Positions 36,267-44,749 of a stretch of DNA of 63,236 bases are shown piece after piece. The notes beneath the pieces were generated by a model that saw nothing but the letters and a program-made list of their open reading frames with translations, ran no database searches and was not told the DNA's origin. The DNA comes from Gordonia asplenii (GTDB taxonomy: Bacteria; Actinomycetota; Actinomycetes; Mycobacteriales; Mycobacteriaceae). The first letter of the stretch is position 1; the number at the start of each line of letters is the position of its first letter. A program made the position numbers and the translations under genes. The stretch spans positions 1 through 63,236 of the forward strand of contig NZ_JABBNB010000039.1 in the NCBI RefSeq assembly GCF_012933505.1, read 5' to 3'.

Positions 36267-37211
36267 GGTAGTTCGTGGACGCCGAGAGTATTGGGCTCGT
36301 CGTCCGTCAATCACCGAGAACCCTCGACACCTCCGTAGCCACTCGACCTTGGCGTTGACCGTCGGAATGCAACGATCTACGGGCATCCGACGGTCCGCCA
36401 GGGGACGTCATTCGACGCTTCGAGACTGTTGGACGATGTATCTCCAGTCGATTGCGCGAGTGGCGAGTCACCCCACCTACTGTGAGCTGTCCCGAAATCC
36501 CGTTCCCCAGTAAGGTTTTCGGGTCACCAGCCCCTCGTTACACCGAAGCTCGTTCCTCGCTTCGGCACTCGGGGATCGGGGAGGCGCGCTTCCGGCTCGG
36601 CGATCAGGGGTGTTGCGCCCGACGTAAACCACCGCTCCCGAGTGCCGCAGCGAGCTTCGGTGTAAACCACCGCTCCCCGAGTGCCGCAGCGAGCTCGCGA
36701 GCATCGGTGTAAACCACCGCTCCCCGAGTGCCGCAGCGTTTTGACGAGCTTCGGTGTAAACCACCGCTCCCCGAGTGCCGCAGCGAGCTCGCGAGCTTCG
36801 GTGTAACGACGGGTCGGCGAGCCGAACACCAAAGCCCGCAACACGATGTCGATCCGACTCGCGGTACGTCATTCGACATTTCGAGACTGTTCGACGATGT
36901 GTCATCCGTCGAATCTGCGGGCGGCGAGTCGCCCGCCCACTCCGAGCTGTCCCGAAATCCCGTTCCCCAGTATGGTTTTCGGGTCACCAGCCCCTCGTTA
37001 CACCGAAGCTCGTTCCTCGCTTCGGCACTCGGGGAGCGGGGAGGCGCACTTCGGCACTCGGGGAGCGGGGAGGCGCACTTCCGGCGCTCGGGGAGCGGGG
37101 AGGCGCACTTCCGGCTCGGGGAGCGGGGAGGCGCACTTCCGGCGCTCGGCGAGCGGGAGCGCACTTCGGCACGCAGAGAGCGGACGCCGCCCAGTACGCG
37201 CGGCGCAGTGT
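36267..37211. repeat. Composite family B repeat field between convergent genes
   Basis: This stretch has several layers. A segment of about 185 bases is present twice (36405-36592 and 36866-37052). Four tandem family B half-units with the core ACCACCGCTCCCCGAGTGCCGCAGCGAG lie at 36624-36812. A third array at about 37019-37170 repeats a roughly 29-base unit (GGAGGCGCACTTCCGGCGCT) five times. Open frames across it are repeat translations, not genes. From 36267 to 36404 nothing was recognised. Confidence 0.82.
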
Positions 37212-37652
37212 CTACCCGACGATGTCGCAGATCACCACGGGGATGTCGCGGTCGGTTCGCTTCTGGTATTGCGCGTAACCTTTGTAAGCAGACACGATCT
37301 GCGGCCACAGGACCGCCTTCTCGTCCGCATCGGCTGTGCGCGCCTTCACTTTTCGGCGTTCGCCGCGGATCACGATCTCGGCGTCGGGGGTGGCCTGCAG
37401 GTTTCGGTACCAGTCGGGGTTGCGGTCGTCGCCGCCCTTCGACGCGACCAGCACGATCCGGCTGGAGTCGTTCACCGGCGACGTCAGGTAGCACGACCGC
37501 GCCAACCCCGACTTGCGCCCGACGGTATGCAGCTCCACCGTCGGCATCCCGAAAGGTGTCGTGAGCAACCTGTTTCCGCTGACCTTGAGGATCAGCCGGT
37601 GACCGTGATTCATCAGTTTCGCACTGTAGTCTTTGACTGCGTTCGAATTCAT
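37212..37652 (-). CDS. Ddn-like F420-dependent nitroreductase-family protein
   Basis: Protein of 146 residues from the deazaflavin (F420)-dependent nitroreductase family (DUF385), whose known member Ddn reduces nitroimidazoles and quinones. Family blocks visible are LMNHGHRLILKVSGNRL, VELHTVGRKSGLARSCYL, ASKGGDDRNPDWYRNLQA and the C-terminal YQKRTDRDIPVVI. Its ATG overlaps the stop of the upstream hydrolase by four bases. It is the last gene of a four-gene operon with OYE and SDR genes, so an F420H2-linked reduction step is plausible. Confidence 0.9.
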   Translation of the reverse strand: MNSNAVKDYSAKLMNHGHRLILKVSGNRLLTTPFGMPTVELHTVGRKSGLARSCYLTSPVNDSSRIVLVASKGGDDRNPDWYRNLQATPDAEIVIRGERRKVKARTADADEKAVLWPQIVSAYKGYAQYQKRTDRDIPVVICDIVG

Positions 37653-38449
37653 TGCGATGCCTTTCGTTGTTGCGCTTGATAATTAAGGGATCCGACGTTC
37701 TGCCACCACGTGATCGTCTTCGCCACGACGACCTCCGGCGTGCGTACCCATCCGACGTGATCGTTCGACGCCCCGTCCGGCACTTCGTCGCCGCCATAGT
37801 GCCAACGCGTCGACGACGATGAATCAAACAGTGCCGCAAGGTGATCGACGGCACCCGCCGGGGACATCCGATCGTCGCCGAGGCTGACGATCAACGACGG
37901 CGTCGAAATCGGTGCGGCCGTTGCAAATGGCGCTCGCCCGGTCAGCACCATCCGTGCCCACTCGCGCATCAAGGTCCGTGCACCCGGCGCGCCGAAGGCC
38001 GGTTCGGGCAGGTAGCCGAACAGCGAAGTCGTCACGGGCACAACGACTCCCGCCATCAGCGCCAGTGGAGCTCCGCCATAGGCGAAATGCCGGAAGAACG
38101 GCACGGCCCCACCGACGGTGACGACACCGTCGACGGGCGGTTGCGTCAACTCGTGCCCGACCACGAGCTGCCCGCCCAGACTGTGCCCCAGCAGAATTAC
38201 CGGCCCCTCCGACGACGCGCGCGCCGTCGACACGGCCGCAGCGATATCGGCGATCTCGTCGGCATAGCTCCAGTCGACGTCGCGACTCGCGCGTGGCCGG
38301 TCGCGCTCGAATCCGCGTCGACGCAACGCCCGTGCCTGCCATCCCCGACGTTCGAATTCTTCGACGAGCGGGCGGTAGTAGCCCGAACCGATCGCCATTG
38401 CCGGGGCGATCAGAACGGTCGGCGCGGCGTCGACTGGCAGGTCAGGCAC
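37649..38449 (-). CDS. Alpha/beta-hydrolase
   Basis: Alpha/beta-fold hydrolase of 266 residues. The nucleophile elbow is GHSLGG (Ser90), the acidic residue probably in SLGDDRMSP and the histidine in SNDHVGWVR near the end. I chose GTG at 38449 (MPDLPVDAAPTVL), which overlaps the SDR stop by 8 bases. Another GTG 33 bases upstream is the alternative, and neither has a strong ribosome site. It is coupled to the Ddn-like gene after it. Substrate unknown. Confidence 0.82.
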   Translation of the reverse strand: MPDLPVDAAPTVLIAPAMAIGSGYYRPLVEEFERRGWQARALRRRGFERDRPRASRDVDWSYADEIADIAAAVSTARASSEGPVILLGHSLGGQLVVGHELTQPPVDGVVTVGGAVPFFRHFAYGGAPLALMAGVVVPVTTSLFGYLPEPAFGAPGARTLMREWARMVLTGRAPFATAAPISTPSLIVSLGDDRMSPAGAVDHLAALFDSSSSTRWHYGGDEVPDGASNDHVGWVRTPEVVVAKTITWWQNVGSLNYQAQQRKASQ

Positions 38450-39380
38450 GACGCGCCTGCGCGGCGACGTCGAGCGGTACACCGGTCAACCTCTCGGAGA
38501 TCTCCCACAGTCGACTGATCCCCTCGTCAATGCCGAAGGGTGCCAACGGCTTACGCACGGGAGACCCGAAGCTCACGAACAACGGGCCGTACAGCGAACC
38601 GCCCTGTGCCGTCGGATCGGTCGCCGCGCGGAGTTGACTCAGCGCACCGCGTTCGACGCTCATGCCGAACACATCCGTCGCACGGCCACCGAGTCGGCCG
38701 AAGAGTCCGCCGCCGCCGGCCGACGCGGTGGTGGTCTGCAGATCGGAGTCGGTCCAGCCCGGATGGGCGGCAAGCGCGATTGCGCGCGAACCCGCGGCCT
38801 GCAGTCGGCGATTGAGCCCGATGGCGAACTGCAGGTTGGCGAGTTTGGAGTTGCCGTACGCGCGCCATGCGTCGTACCGACCGTCCAGGAACGGATTCGC
38901 CGGATCGAGATTGCGACCCTGATGCTGCGCGATGCTGGTGAGCGTGACGACGCGCCCCGCATCGGCGGCGAGCACCGCGGGCAGCAACTCGGCGGTCCAG
39001 GTCCAATGCCCGAGGTGGTTGGTGCCGAGTTGAGTTTCGTACCCGTCGACGGTGCGCCCCTCCGGCATCGCCATCACGCCTGCGTTGTTGATCAGCAGAT
39101 CGATTCGGCTGTGGCCGGCCAGAACGTCGGCAGCGGCCCGCTTGACCGACTCCTGCGATGACAGGTCGAGCGGTACGATCTCCACCGTCGCATTCGGTGC
39201 GGCGGCCCGGATCTGATCATGCGCGACCCGCGCCTTGGTCTGGTTGCGCGCGGCGAGCACGACGTCGGCGCCCTGGCGCGCCAAGGCTTTTGCGGTGGCG
39301 AGTCCCAGTCCGCCGTTGGCTCCGGTGATGACCGCGACTCGGCCATGCTGAGACGGGATGTCGTTTTCTGACCAGCTCAT
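38442..39380 (-). CDS. Short-chain dehydrogenase (retinol-dehydrogenase-like)
   Basis: SDR of 312 residues, NADP-type. It has the cofactor motif TGANGGLGLATA, the NNAGVM motif, and the active-site YGNSKLANLQ (YxxxK). The length and the long C-terminal part match the retinol dehydrogenase/light-dependent protochlorophyllide reductase-like SDR group common in mycobacteria. It lies 19 bases after the OYE gene and overlaps the hydrolase gene, so all belong to one operon. The alcohol substrate is unknown. Confidence 0.9.
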   Translation of the reverse strand: MSWSENDIPSQHGRVAVITGANGGLGLATAKALARQGADVVLAARNQTKARVAHDQIRAAAPNATVEIVPLDLSSQESVKRAAADVLAGHSRIDLLINNAGVMAMPEGRTVDGYETQLGTNHLGHWTWTAELLPAVLAADAGRVVTLTSIAQHQGRNLDPANPFLDGRYDAWRAYGNSKLANLQFAIGLNRRLQAAGSRAIALAAHPGWTDSDLQTTTASAGGGGLFGRLGGRATDVFGMSVERGALSQLRAATDPTAQGGSLYGPLFVSFGSPVRKPLAPFGIDEGISRLWEISERLTGVPLDVAAQARRA

Positions 39381-39399
39381 GATTGTCTCCTCGGTGATG

Positions 39400-40638
39400 T
39401 CAGGCGGCGCGCTTGCGCAGCCACTTGCGGTATTGACGCAGCGCTTGTTCCTGGCGAACGGTCTCGACCACGAGCGCTACTTTGGGATTGCTGTTCGGAC
39501 GCGTGGGTCGGCCGGCGCCGATCAGGCGCAGTTGCCGACGAACGCGGGCCATACCCGCGGCCGATGCCACCGCCTTGTCCTTGATACCGACCGGAGTCAG
39601 TTCGACCTTGGCGTCGGCGTCGGTTCGCCACTTGTTCGGCAGATCGGGGTCGACGGCGAGGGCGCTGCCCATTCCGACGATCGCTACACCACCGGCCAGA
39701 ACTTCCTCCGCGACCGGGCGCCGAACGATGCCACCGGTCAGCATCAGCGGAAGCGGACTGGCCTGTGCCAATTCCTCTGCGAGAGTGAGGAAGTACGCTT
39801 CCCGCGACCGCGTCCGGTCGTCGGCGGCCTGCCCCGTCATCGCCGGAGCCTCGTAGCTGCCACCGGACAGTTCGACGACGTCGACGCCGAGCGGGTCAAG
39901 CATGGCAATGACTTTCGCGGCGTCGTCGACGTCGAAGCCGCCGCGCTGGAAGTCGGCGGAGTTGATCTTGACGGCCACCGCGAACGTCGGCGACACCACT
40001 GCGCGTACGTCTCGCACGATGTCGAGGAGCAGCCGCGCCCGGTTCTGCAGGCTGCCGCCCCACTCATCGGTGCGCTGATTGGACAGCGGTGAGAGGAACT
40101 GCGAGAGCAGATACCCATGTGCCGCATGGATTTCGACGCCGTCGAAGCCCGCTTCTTCGGCTCGACGCGCGGTCGTGACGAAGCGCTCGACGGTGTCGGC
40201 GATCTGGCTGGCGGTCATCGCCTCCGGCGTCGCGAAACGCTTGCTGTTGCGGCCGATGTCGATGCGGGTCGGCGACGGGGCCCACGCGACGCCGGGCATG
40301 TCCGCCCGAACCTGCCGGCCCGGATGGTTGATCTGCATCCAGACCTTGGCTCCCCCGCTCTTGGCGGCGGACGCCCAGCGCCGGAAGGGTTCCAGCGGCG
40401 ACCTATCGTCGAGCACGACGCCCGCCGGTCCGGTCAGCGCCTCGGCATGGACCATGACATTGCCGGTGATCAGCAGTCCGGCGCCGCCGGATCCCCACCG
40501 CTCGTACAAGCGGACGAGGGTGTCGCCGGGGAGTTGGCCGGTAGCCGCCATGTTCTCCTCCATCGCGGCTTTGGCCAGCCGGTTCGGGATGACCGCACCG
40601 CTGCGCAGGGTCAATGGGGTGAACAGAGTGGATGACAT
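39400..40638 (-). CDS. NADH:flavin oxidoreductase (Old Yellow Enzyme family)
   Basis: FMN-dependent ene-reductase of 412 residues. The N-terminal motif KAAMEENMA, the active-site pair in HAAHGYLLSQFLSPLSNQR and DEWGGSLQNRARL are classic. A glycine-rich FMN phosphate-binding strand is in MLTGGIVRRPVAEEVL. It would reduce an activated C=C bond of an enone or dienoyl compound. It is the first gene of the OYE-SDR-hydrolase-Ddn operon. A CGGAGGATTCG ribosome site precedes the ATG, and an interrupted palindrome lies in front. Confidence 0.92.
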   Translation of the reverse strand: MSSTLFTPLTLRSGAVIPNRLAKAAMEENMAATGQLPGDTLVRLYERWGSGGAGLLITGNVMVHAEALTGPAGVVLDDRSPLEPFRRWASAAKSGGAKVWMQINHPGRQVRADMPGVAWAPSPTRIDIGRNSKRFATPEAMTASQIADTVERFVTTARRAEEAGFDGVEIHAAHGYLLSQFLSPLSNQRTDEWGGSLQNRARLLLDIVRDVRAVVSPTFAVAVKINSADFQRGGFDVDDAAKVIAMLDPLGVDVVELSGGSYEAPAMTGQAADDRTRSREAYFLTLAEELAQASPLPLMLTGGIVRRPVAEEVLAGGVAIVGMGSALAVDPDLPNKWRTDADAKVELTPVGIKDKAVASAAGMARVRRQLRLIGAGRPTRPNSNPKVALVVETVRQEQALRQYRKWLRKRAA

Positions 40639-40656
40639 CGAATCCTCCGGGACGCT

Positions 40657-40683
40657 TTATGTTTACGGTGCTTACAACCATAA
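40657..40683. promoter_or_regulatory. Interrupted palindrome between OYE operon and adenylate cyclase
   Basis: TTATG (40657-40661) and CATAA (40679-40683) form outer arms around GTTTACGGTGCTTACAAC, which itself shows partial dyad symmetry. It sits about 20 bases before the OYE start and 80 before the cyclase start. It is TetR-like in size, but no TetR gene is adjacent. Confidence 0.4.
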
Positions 40684-40765
40684 GCCGCCCTGTTAGCAGC
40701 GTCAACATCAGTAGTGTGTGACCGCCATCACTCACGTCACCGAGCAACCACCGAACGAGGCCGAC

Positions 40766-41743
40766 ATGGACGCAGACTTCGACGCGCGTACTTTCGCCGA
40801 AGCCATCGAAGCGCGGCTGCTCGGCGGCCCACGAACCTTGAGCCCGCGTGGCTTATCCGAGCGAGCCGGCCTCGATCAGGATTCCGCGCGCCGCCTCTGG
40901 CGCTCGATGGGGTTCGCCATCACCGACGACGACGAGGTAGCACTCACCGATCAGGACCTCGCGGCGTCGCAACGGGTCAAGCGGGCGATCGACCTCGGAA
41001 TCGTGAGCTTCGACGAAGTGGTCTCGATCGCGCGCCTGACCGGCCAGGTCTTCGCGCAGCTCGCCGACAACGCCGGCGCCGCCTTGGCACGAATTGCATT
41101 GAGCCACAGCGAAACTGATTTCGACGGCGTCGTCGATCTGCTCGCCGACGAAATCCTTCCACTGCTCGAAGACCAACACCGGTACGTCTGGCGCCGTCAA
41201 CTCGCGGCTTATGTGGCGCGCAACGCCGCCCGCTACGACCGCGATGGTCTCGACGACGCCGCCGTCACCGTCGGGTTCGCCGACATCTCCGGCTACACGT
41301 CCCTGTCCCGGCACACCAGCGAATCCGGTCTGGCCGGGTTACTGGAGTTGTTCGAATCCGTGGCGACCGATGCCGTCGGTGCGCACGGCGGGCGCGTTGT
41401 GAAGCTGATCGGCGACGCCGTGCTGTTCACCACAGCGGAGCCGACGTCGGGCGCCGACGTCGCGGTCGACCTGCTCGACGCCTGGCCCGCCGATCAACCG
41501 TCGGTGCGGGCAGGCGTCGCCACCGGCCCGGTTCTGCGGCGCCTCGGCGACGTATTCGGTCCGACGGTGAACGTCGCCAGCCGGCTGACGTCGGTGGCCG
41601 AGCCGGGCGAGATCCGCATCGACGAGGCGACGTACGGAGTTCTCGCCGCGGATCGGCGGTTTCGCGTCGTCGAGCAAGCACCGAGGGACGTGCGGGGGTA
41701 TGAGCAGCTGAAGTCGTGGACGGTTCGACGCACCGCGGATTGA
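40766..41743 (+). CDS. Class III adenylate cyclase, Rv1264-like
   Basis: Cyclase of 325 residues. The N-terminal half (about 10-130) is helical, with LSERAGLDQDSARRLWRSMG and LDLGIVSFDEV-like segments. It matches the regulatory domain of Rv1264-type, pH-responsive cyclases. The catalytic half has the metal aspartates in GFADISGYTSL and LIGDAVLF, the substrate lysine in VVKLIGD, and the transition-state Asn/Arg in VNVASRL, so it should be active and make cAMP. I prefer ATG 40766, five bases after GAGG; an upstream GTG at 40718 has no ribosome site. It is cytosolic. Confidence 0.9.
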   Translation: MDADFDARTFAEAIEARLLGGPRTLSPRGLSERAGLDQDSARRLWRSMGFAITDDDEVALTDQDLAASQRVKRAIDLGIVSFDEVVSIARLTGQVFAQLADNAGAALARIALSHSETDFDGVVDLLADEILPLLEDQHRYVWRRQLAAYVARNAARYDRDGLDDAAVTVGFADISGYTSLSRHTSESGLAGLLELFESVATDAVGAHGGRVVKLIGDAVLFTTAEPTSGADVAVDLLDAWPADQPSVRAGVATGPVLRRLGDVFGPTVNVASRLTSVAEPGEIRIDEATYGVLAADRRFRVVEQAPRDVRGYEQLKSWTVRRTAD

Positions 41744-41747
41744 CCGC

Positions 41748-42176
41748 TCACCCGTCCGCACCCGACCACCCGGTCACTCCGACGACACCGAACACCAGGA
41801 TCCGATGGAACGGCCGGTCAGCGTACTGCGGAACGGTCCGCGACAGGCGCTCGGCGAGGTCGTCGACGACGGTGCGCTCGGGACCCGGCAGGTAGGAGAG
41901 TTGGGCCTTGACCCACCACAGCCGTGACCAGTCCTCGATCTCCCAATGCTCGACGAGCAGCGTCGCACGCGGATCGGCCGCGAGGTTCTGCTCACGCTTC
42001 AACCGGGTCGACGTCTTGGGCTTCACCGAGTCGATCGGTATGCCGACGTACCCGTCGTCGCTGACGGTGTAGACGACGGGCTGTGGGTCGGCACCGCGAT
42101 CAGGGTGCGTGGTGCACAGGACGCCGTGGAGGTTCGCGGCGAAACGGGCGTGGGCCGCGGCGACCGTGAGTTTCAT
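41748..42176 (-). CDS. PPOX-class F420-type oxidoreductase (Rv0121 family)
   Basis: Split-barrel flavin/F420-binding protein of 142 residues. Conserved blocks are CTTHPDRGADPQPVVYTV, the SVKPKTSTRLKR strand, DPRATLLVEHWEIEDWSRLW and a WWVKAQ edge. These match the TIGR03668/Rv0121-type family better than true PdxH. The ATG at 42176 is preferred over the longer open frame, which adds a low-complexity N-terminus. It converges with the cyclase gene, 4 bases apart. The physiological substrate is unknown. Confidence 0.87.
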   Translation of the reverse strand: MKLTVAAAHARFAANLHGVLCTTHPDRGADPQPVVYTVSDDGYVGIPIDSVKPKTSTRLKREQNLAADPRATLLVEHWEIEDWSRLWWVKAQLSYLPGPERTVVDDLAERLSRTVPQYADRPFHRILVFGVVGVTGWSGADG

Positions 42177-42307
42177 CGTTGTGTCATAACACGCCGCATC
42201 ATCCGGCGCATCGAGGCGTTTGCAGAGGTTTCGACTCGGACTCGACTGGCGCCTCGCCCGGCACGCCAGCGAGAGACGGGGGCCGCGGCGACTTTTCACG
42301 CCCTATG

Positions 42308-43798
42308 TCACTCTCGGATCTCGTCGCGAAGATGGGCGTCGGAAGCCGTCGCCGGAATCGCTGCCGCAATCAAGGCCGCCAATCCGACGACGGCCGCGGA
42401 GACCAGGAACGCCGTCTTGTATCCGGCTTCGGTCGGCGGGCCATGGGAAGTTGAGCTGGCCGCGACGATCGCCACCGCGATCGCGCTCCCCATCGCGCCA
42501 CCGACAGTCCGCAAGATCGTGTTGATGCCGGCGGCCGCACCGGTCTGCTCGGGCGGCGTAGCGTCGACGACGAGAGTTCCGATGCTGCCGAACGCCAACC
42601 CGTAGGCGAGCCCGAGCACGGCCCCGCTGATCGCGACATGCAGGGGCCGGTCGTGAAATGCGCAGAGGCCTAGCAACCCGACCGCAGCGAGCGTCGCGCC
42701 GGCCTGGAACACGCCACGTGCACCTTTTTTCTGTCCCGCGAGCCGTGACGTCACCGGAGCCGCGACGGTCATGCACACACCGATAGGCGCGATCAGCAGT
42801 CCCGTGCGCGCCGCGCTGTAGCCGAAACCGTAGCCCGACTGCGGCGGCGCCTGCGCGAGCAGCGGTAACAGTGTCACCGCGGCGAACATCCCGAGCCCCG
42901 TGACGACGGTCGCAACGTTGAGCGCGATGAGGCGGCGTCCGAATAACAGCCGCAGATCAATCAACGGTTCAGCCGTGCGATGCTCCACGGCGCCGAACGC
43001 CCCCGCGAACACGAGGACGGCGATCCCGAGACCGACGGTCGCCGGCGAAGCCGCTCCCCAACTGCGCGCCTGACTGATCGCGAGCAGCAAACTCACCAAG
43101 GCCGCCGCAAGCAACACACCCCCGGTGATGTCGAATCCCCGACTCTGTGGATTTCCAGCCTGATGTCGAGGCAATGCGCCCGAGCCGGCGAGCGCGATCA
43201 CGCTCAGTCCGGCGATCGTCCAGAACACCGCCGACGTGCCGGCGACGTCGGCGAGCGGTCCAGCCACCACCATTCCGGCGGCACCGCCGACACCGAACAT
43301 GGCACTCAGTGCGGCGATCACCCTGGGCAACCGCTGACCCGGGAGCACCTGTCGAGCGAGACCGAACGTGCACGGGAAGACGCCACCCGCAAACCCCTGA
43401 ACGACGCGCCCGAGCAACGCACCCGAGTACCAGCCCGCGCCGACGCTGACCGCGGTGAGCACGCTGCCGATGGCCAACAAAGCCAGACCGGTGACGATGA
43501 CTCGGCGATGCCCATGCTGGTCGCCGAGTCGTCCGGCTATGGGCGTCGCAACCGCCGACGCCAACATGAAAGCCGTCAACATCCAGGTGGCGCCGACGGC
43601 GTCGGTTCCGAACTCGCGAGCGAGGTCGGCGAGCACCCCGACCACGATCGTCTGCGCGAGAGCGACCACAAGCGCGGCGAGCAGCAACACCGACGCCACG
43701 GCACGCGACGGTGCGGAATCGTCGTCCTCTTCAGCTCTCTTCTTGAAACGCCGCACGATATGCGCCACCGACAGAACCAATACCGCCGCCACCCACAT
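42308..43798 (-). CDS. MFS transporter, drug-efflux type (DHA2-like)
   Basis: Membrane protein of 496 residues with about 13-14 hydrophobic helices, the DHA2 range. The motif A-like loop AGRLGDQHGHRRVIV between TM2 and TM3 and the motif C-like GALLGRVVQGFAGGVF are visible. The N-terminus has an extra membrane segment followed by an acidic loop (KKRAEEDDDSAPSR). It is divergent from its own TetR regulator across a palindromic operator. Export of a hydrophobic or toxic compound driven by protons is likely. Confidence 0.9.
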   Translation of the reverse strand: MWVAAVLVLSVAHIVRRFKKRAEEDDDSAPSRAVASVLLLAALVVALAQTIVVGVLADLAREFGTDAVGATWMLTAFMLASAVATPIAGRLGDQHGHRRVIVTGLALLAIGSVLTAVSVGAGWYSGALLGRVVQGFAGGVFPCTFGLARQVLPGQRLPRVIAALSAMFGVGGAAGMVVAGPLADVAGTSAVFWTIAGLSVIALAGSGALPRHQAGNPQSRGFDITGGVLLAAALVSLLLAISQARSWGAASPATVGLGIAVLVFAGAFGAVEHRTAEPLIDLRLLFGRRLIALNVATVVTGLGMFAAVTLLPLLAQAPPQSGYGFGYSAARTGLLIAPIGVCMTVAAPVTSRLAGQKKGARGVFQAGATLAAVGLLGLCAFHDRPLHVAISGAVLGLAYGLAFGSIGTLVVDATPPEQTGAAAGINTILRTVGGAMGSAIAVAIVAASSTSHGPPTEAGYKTAFLVSAAVVGLAALIAAAIPATASDAHLRDEIRE

Positions 43799-43840
43799 CG
43801 AGACTCCTTCAACTCTCTAATGTAGGTGACCCTAACAGAT

Positions 43841-43859
43841 TAGTAACCGTTGGTCACTA
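43841..43859. promoter_or_regulatory. Palindromic operator TAGTAACC-GTT-GGTCACTA
   Basis: Arms of 8 bases match at 7 positions around a 3-base centre. The site lies midway in the 84-base gap between the divergent MFS and TetR genes, overlapping both expected promoters. A clear candidate for repression by the TetR encoded here. Confidence 0.6.
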
Positions 43860-43882
43860 AATTGGCCACTACGATGTAGATC

Positions 43883-44455
43883 GTGCAGAAACAGGCGCGG
43901 CCGCAAGGTCGACCGGCGAGATTGAATCGCGAAATGATCGTCGCCGCGGCGCTCGAGAGCAACCTGCAAACCCTGACGATGCGTGACTTGGCAGCGCGGT
44001 TGGGCGTCACCCACTCCGCGCTCTACCGATGGGTCGCCGACCGCGATGGGATTTTCGACCTCATCAGCGAGGTGATGGTCGAGCGAATTCTCCCCGCGTC
44101 CGAACCCACGGCGTCGAGCTGGCGAGACTGGCTACGTGACCTGGCGTGGAAGATGCACGACGAATTCGGCGCGGTACCCGGCTACGCTGCCCACGTCGCC
44201 GCACCTCACCGGCACAATCCGGCTTCATTCGGGCTATTGCACGACCGCGTCGTGCACGCCTTCACAGTCGCCGGCGCATCGCCGGCGATGGCGCAGCAGA
44301 GTTGGTTCGTCTTCGGGCTGGGGGTCGTACAGTGGCTCGGAGCGCAGCACGCCGGCCACGATCTCGGATCGGGCACCGCACGATTCGACCTATTCGTCGA
44401 CGTGTTGCTGCGCGGCCTGCCAACCCGCGAGCCGACATCAGACCACCCGTGTTGA
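43883..44455 (+). CDS. TetR-family repressor of the MFS gene
   Basis: TetR-type regulator of 190 residues. It starts at GTG 43883 and has an N-terminal helix-turn-helix at about 16-50 (MIVAAALESNLQTLTMRDLA, GVTHSALYRWVADRDGIF). The body resembles the tetracycline-repressor-like C-terminal group. It diverges from the MFS exporter with a shared palindrome, a standard drug-inducible efflux layout. The inducer is unknown. Confidence 0.86.
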   Translation: MQKQARPQGRPARLNREMIVAAALESNLQTLTMRDLAARLGVTHSALYRWVADRDGIFDLISEVMVERILPASEPTASSWRDWLRDLAWKMHDEFGAVPGYAAHVAAPHRHNPASFGLLHDRVVHAFTVAGASPAMAQQSWFVFGLGVVQWLGAQHAGHDLGSGTARFDLFVDVLLRGLPTREPTSDHPC

Positions 44456-44749
44456 CCGCCTGCATCGCGCAGTCAGCAGATGCATTCGACGATTCACCGC
44501 TCGCCAGGAAAATGTGGGCGCGCTCGGCGGACGCGTCGTGAAGTTGATCGGCGACGCCGTGCTGTTCTCGATCTCCCAATGCTCGACGAGCAGCGTCGCA
44601 CGCCAACACGAAAGACCTCTCGCAGCCTGAACTGGAAGACACCACGAGACACTCGCGGGATCCTCTGACGATGCGCCTACGCCAAGAAGCTTCGAGGAAT
44701 AGTGAACGCCGTGTGCGGAGCACCCTGAGCTGCAAGGCATCATCATGTC
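44456..44749. other. Junction region with gene debris
   Basis: A 294-base stretch between the TetR and DUF3800 genes. It holds the chimeric relic at 44514-44603 and nothing else recognisable. No intact gene is supported. It probably marks the left edge of a recombined patch. Confidence 0.55.
44514..44603. pseudogene. Chimeric relic of cyclase and PPOX gene fragments
   Basis: Bases 44514-44567 match the cyclase gene at 41375-41428 (encoding VGAxGGRVVKLIGDAVLF) with several mostly silent differences. Bases 44568-44603 are identical, 36 of 36, to 41935-41970 inside the PPOX gene. In the intact locus these pieces are 506 bases apart, so the relic equals a copy with that interval deleted. It cannot encode a functional product. 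Confidence 0.8.

Noticed and set aside
36624..37170. Possible CRISPR-like array in the repeat field
   Set aside because: Units are tandem and of variable length with related, not unique, sequence between them.
36604..37854. A 416-residue open frame on the minus strand
   Set aside because: It runs through repeat arrays and antisense to the Ddn-like and hydrolase genes; its sequence is repeat-derived.
41748..42299. Longer start for the PPOX protein
   Set aside because: The added 41 residues are Arg/Ser-rich and lie in the intergenic part; ATG 42176 matches family N-termini.
44136..44630. Frame of 164 residues containing the cyclase-like fragment
   Set aside because: It is out of frame with the TetR gene for most of its length and covers the relic only at its end.
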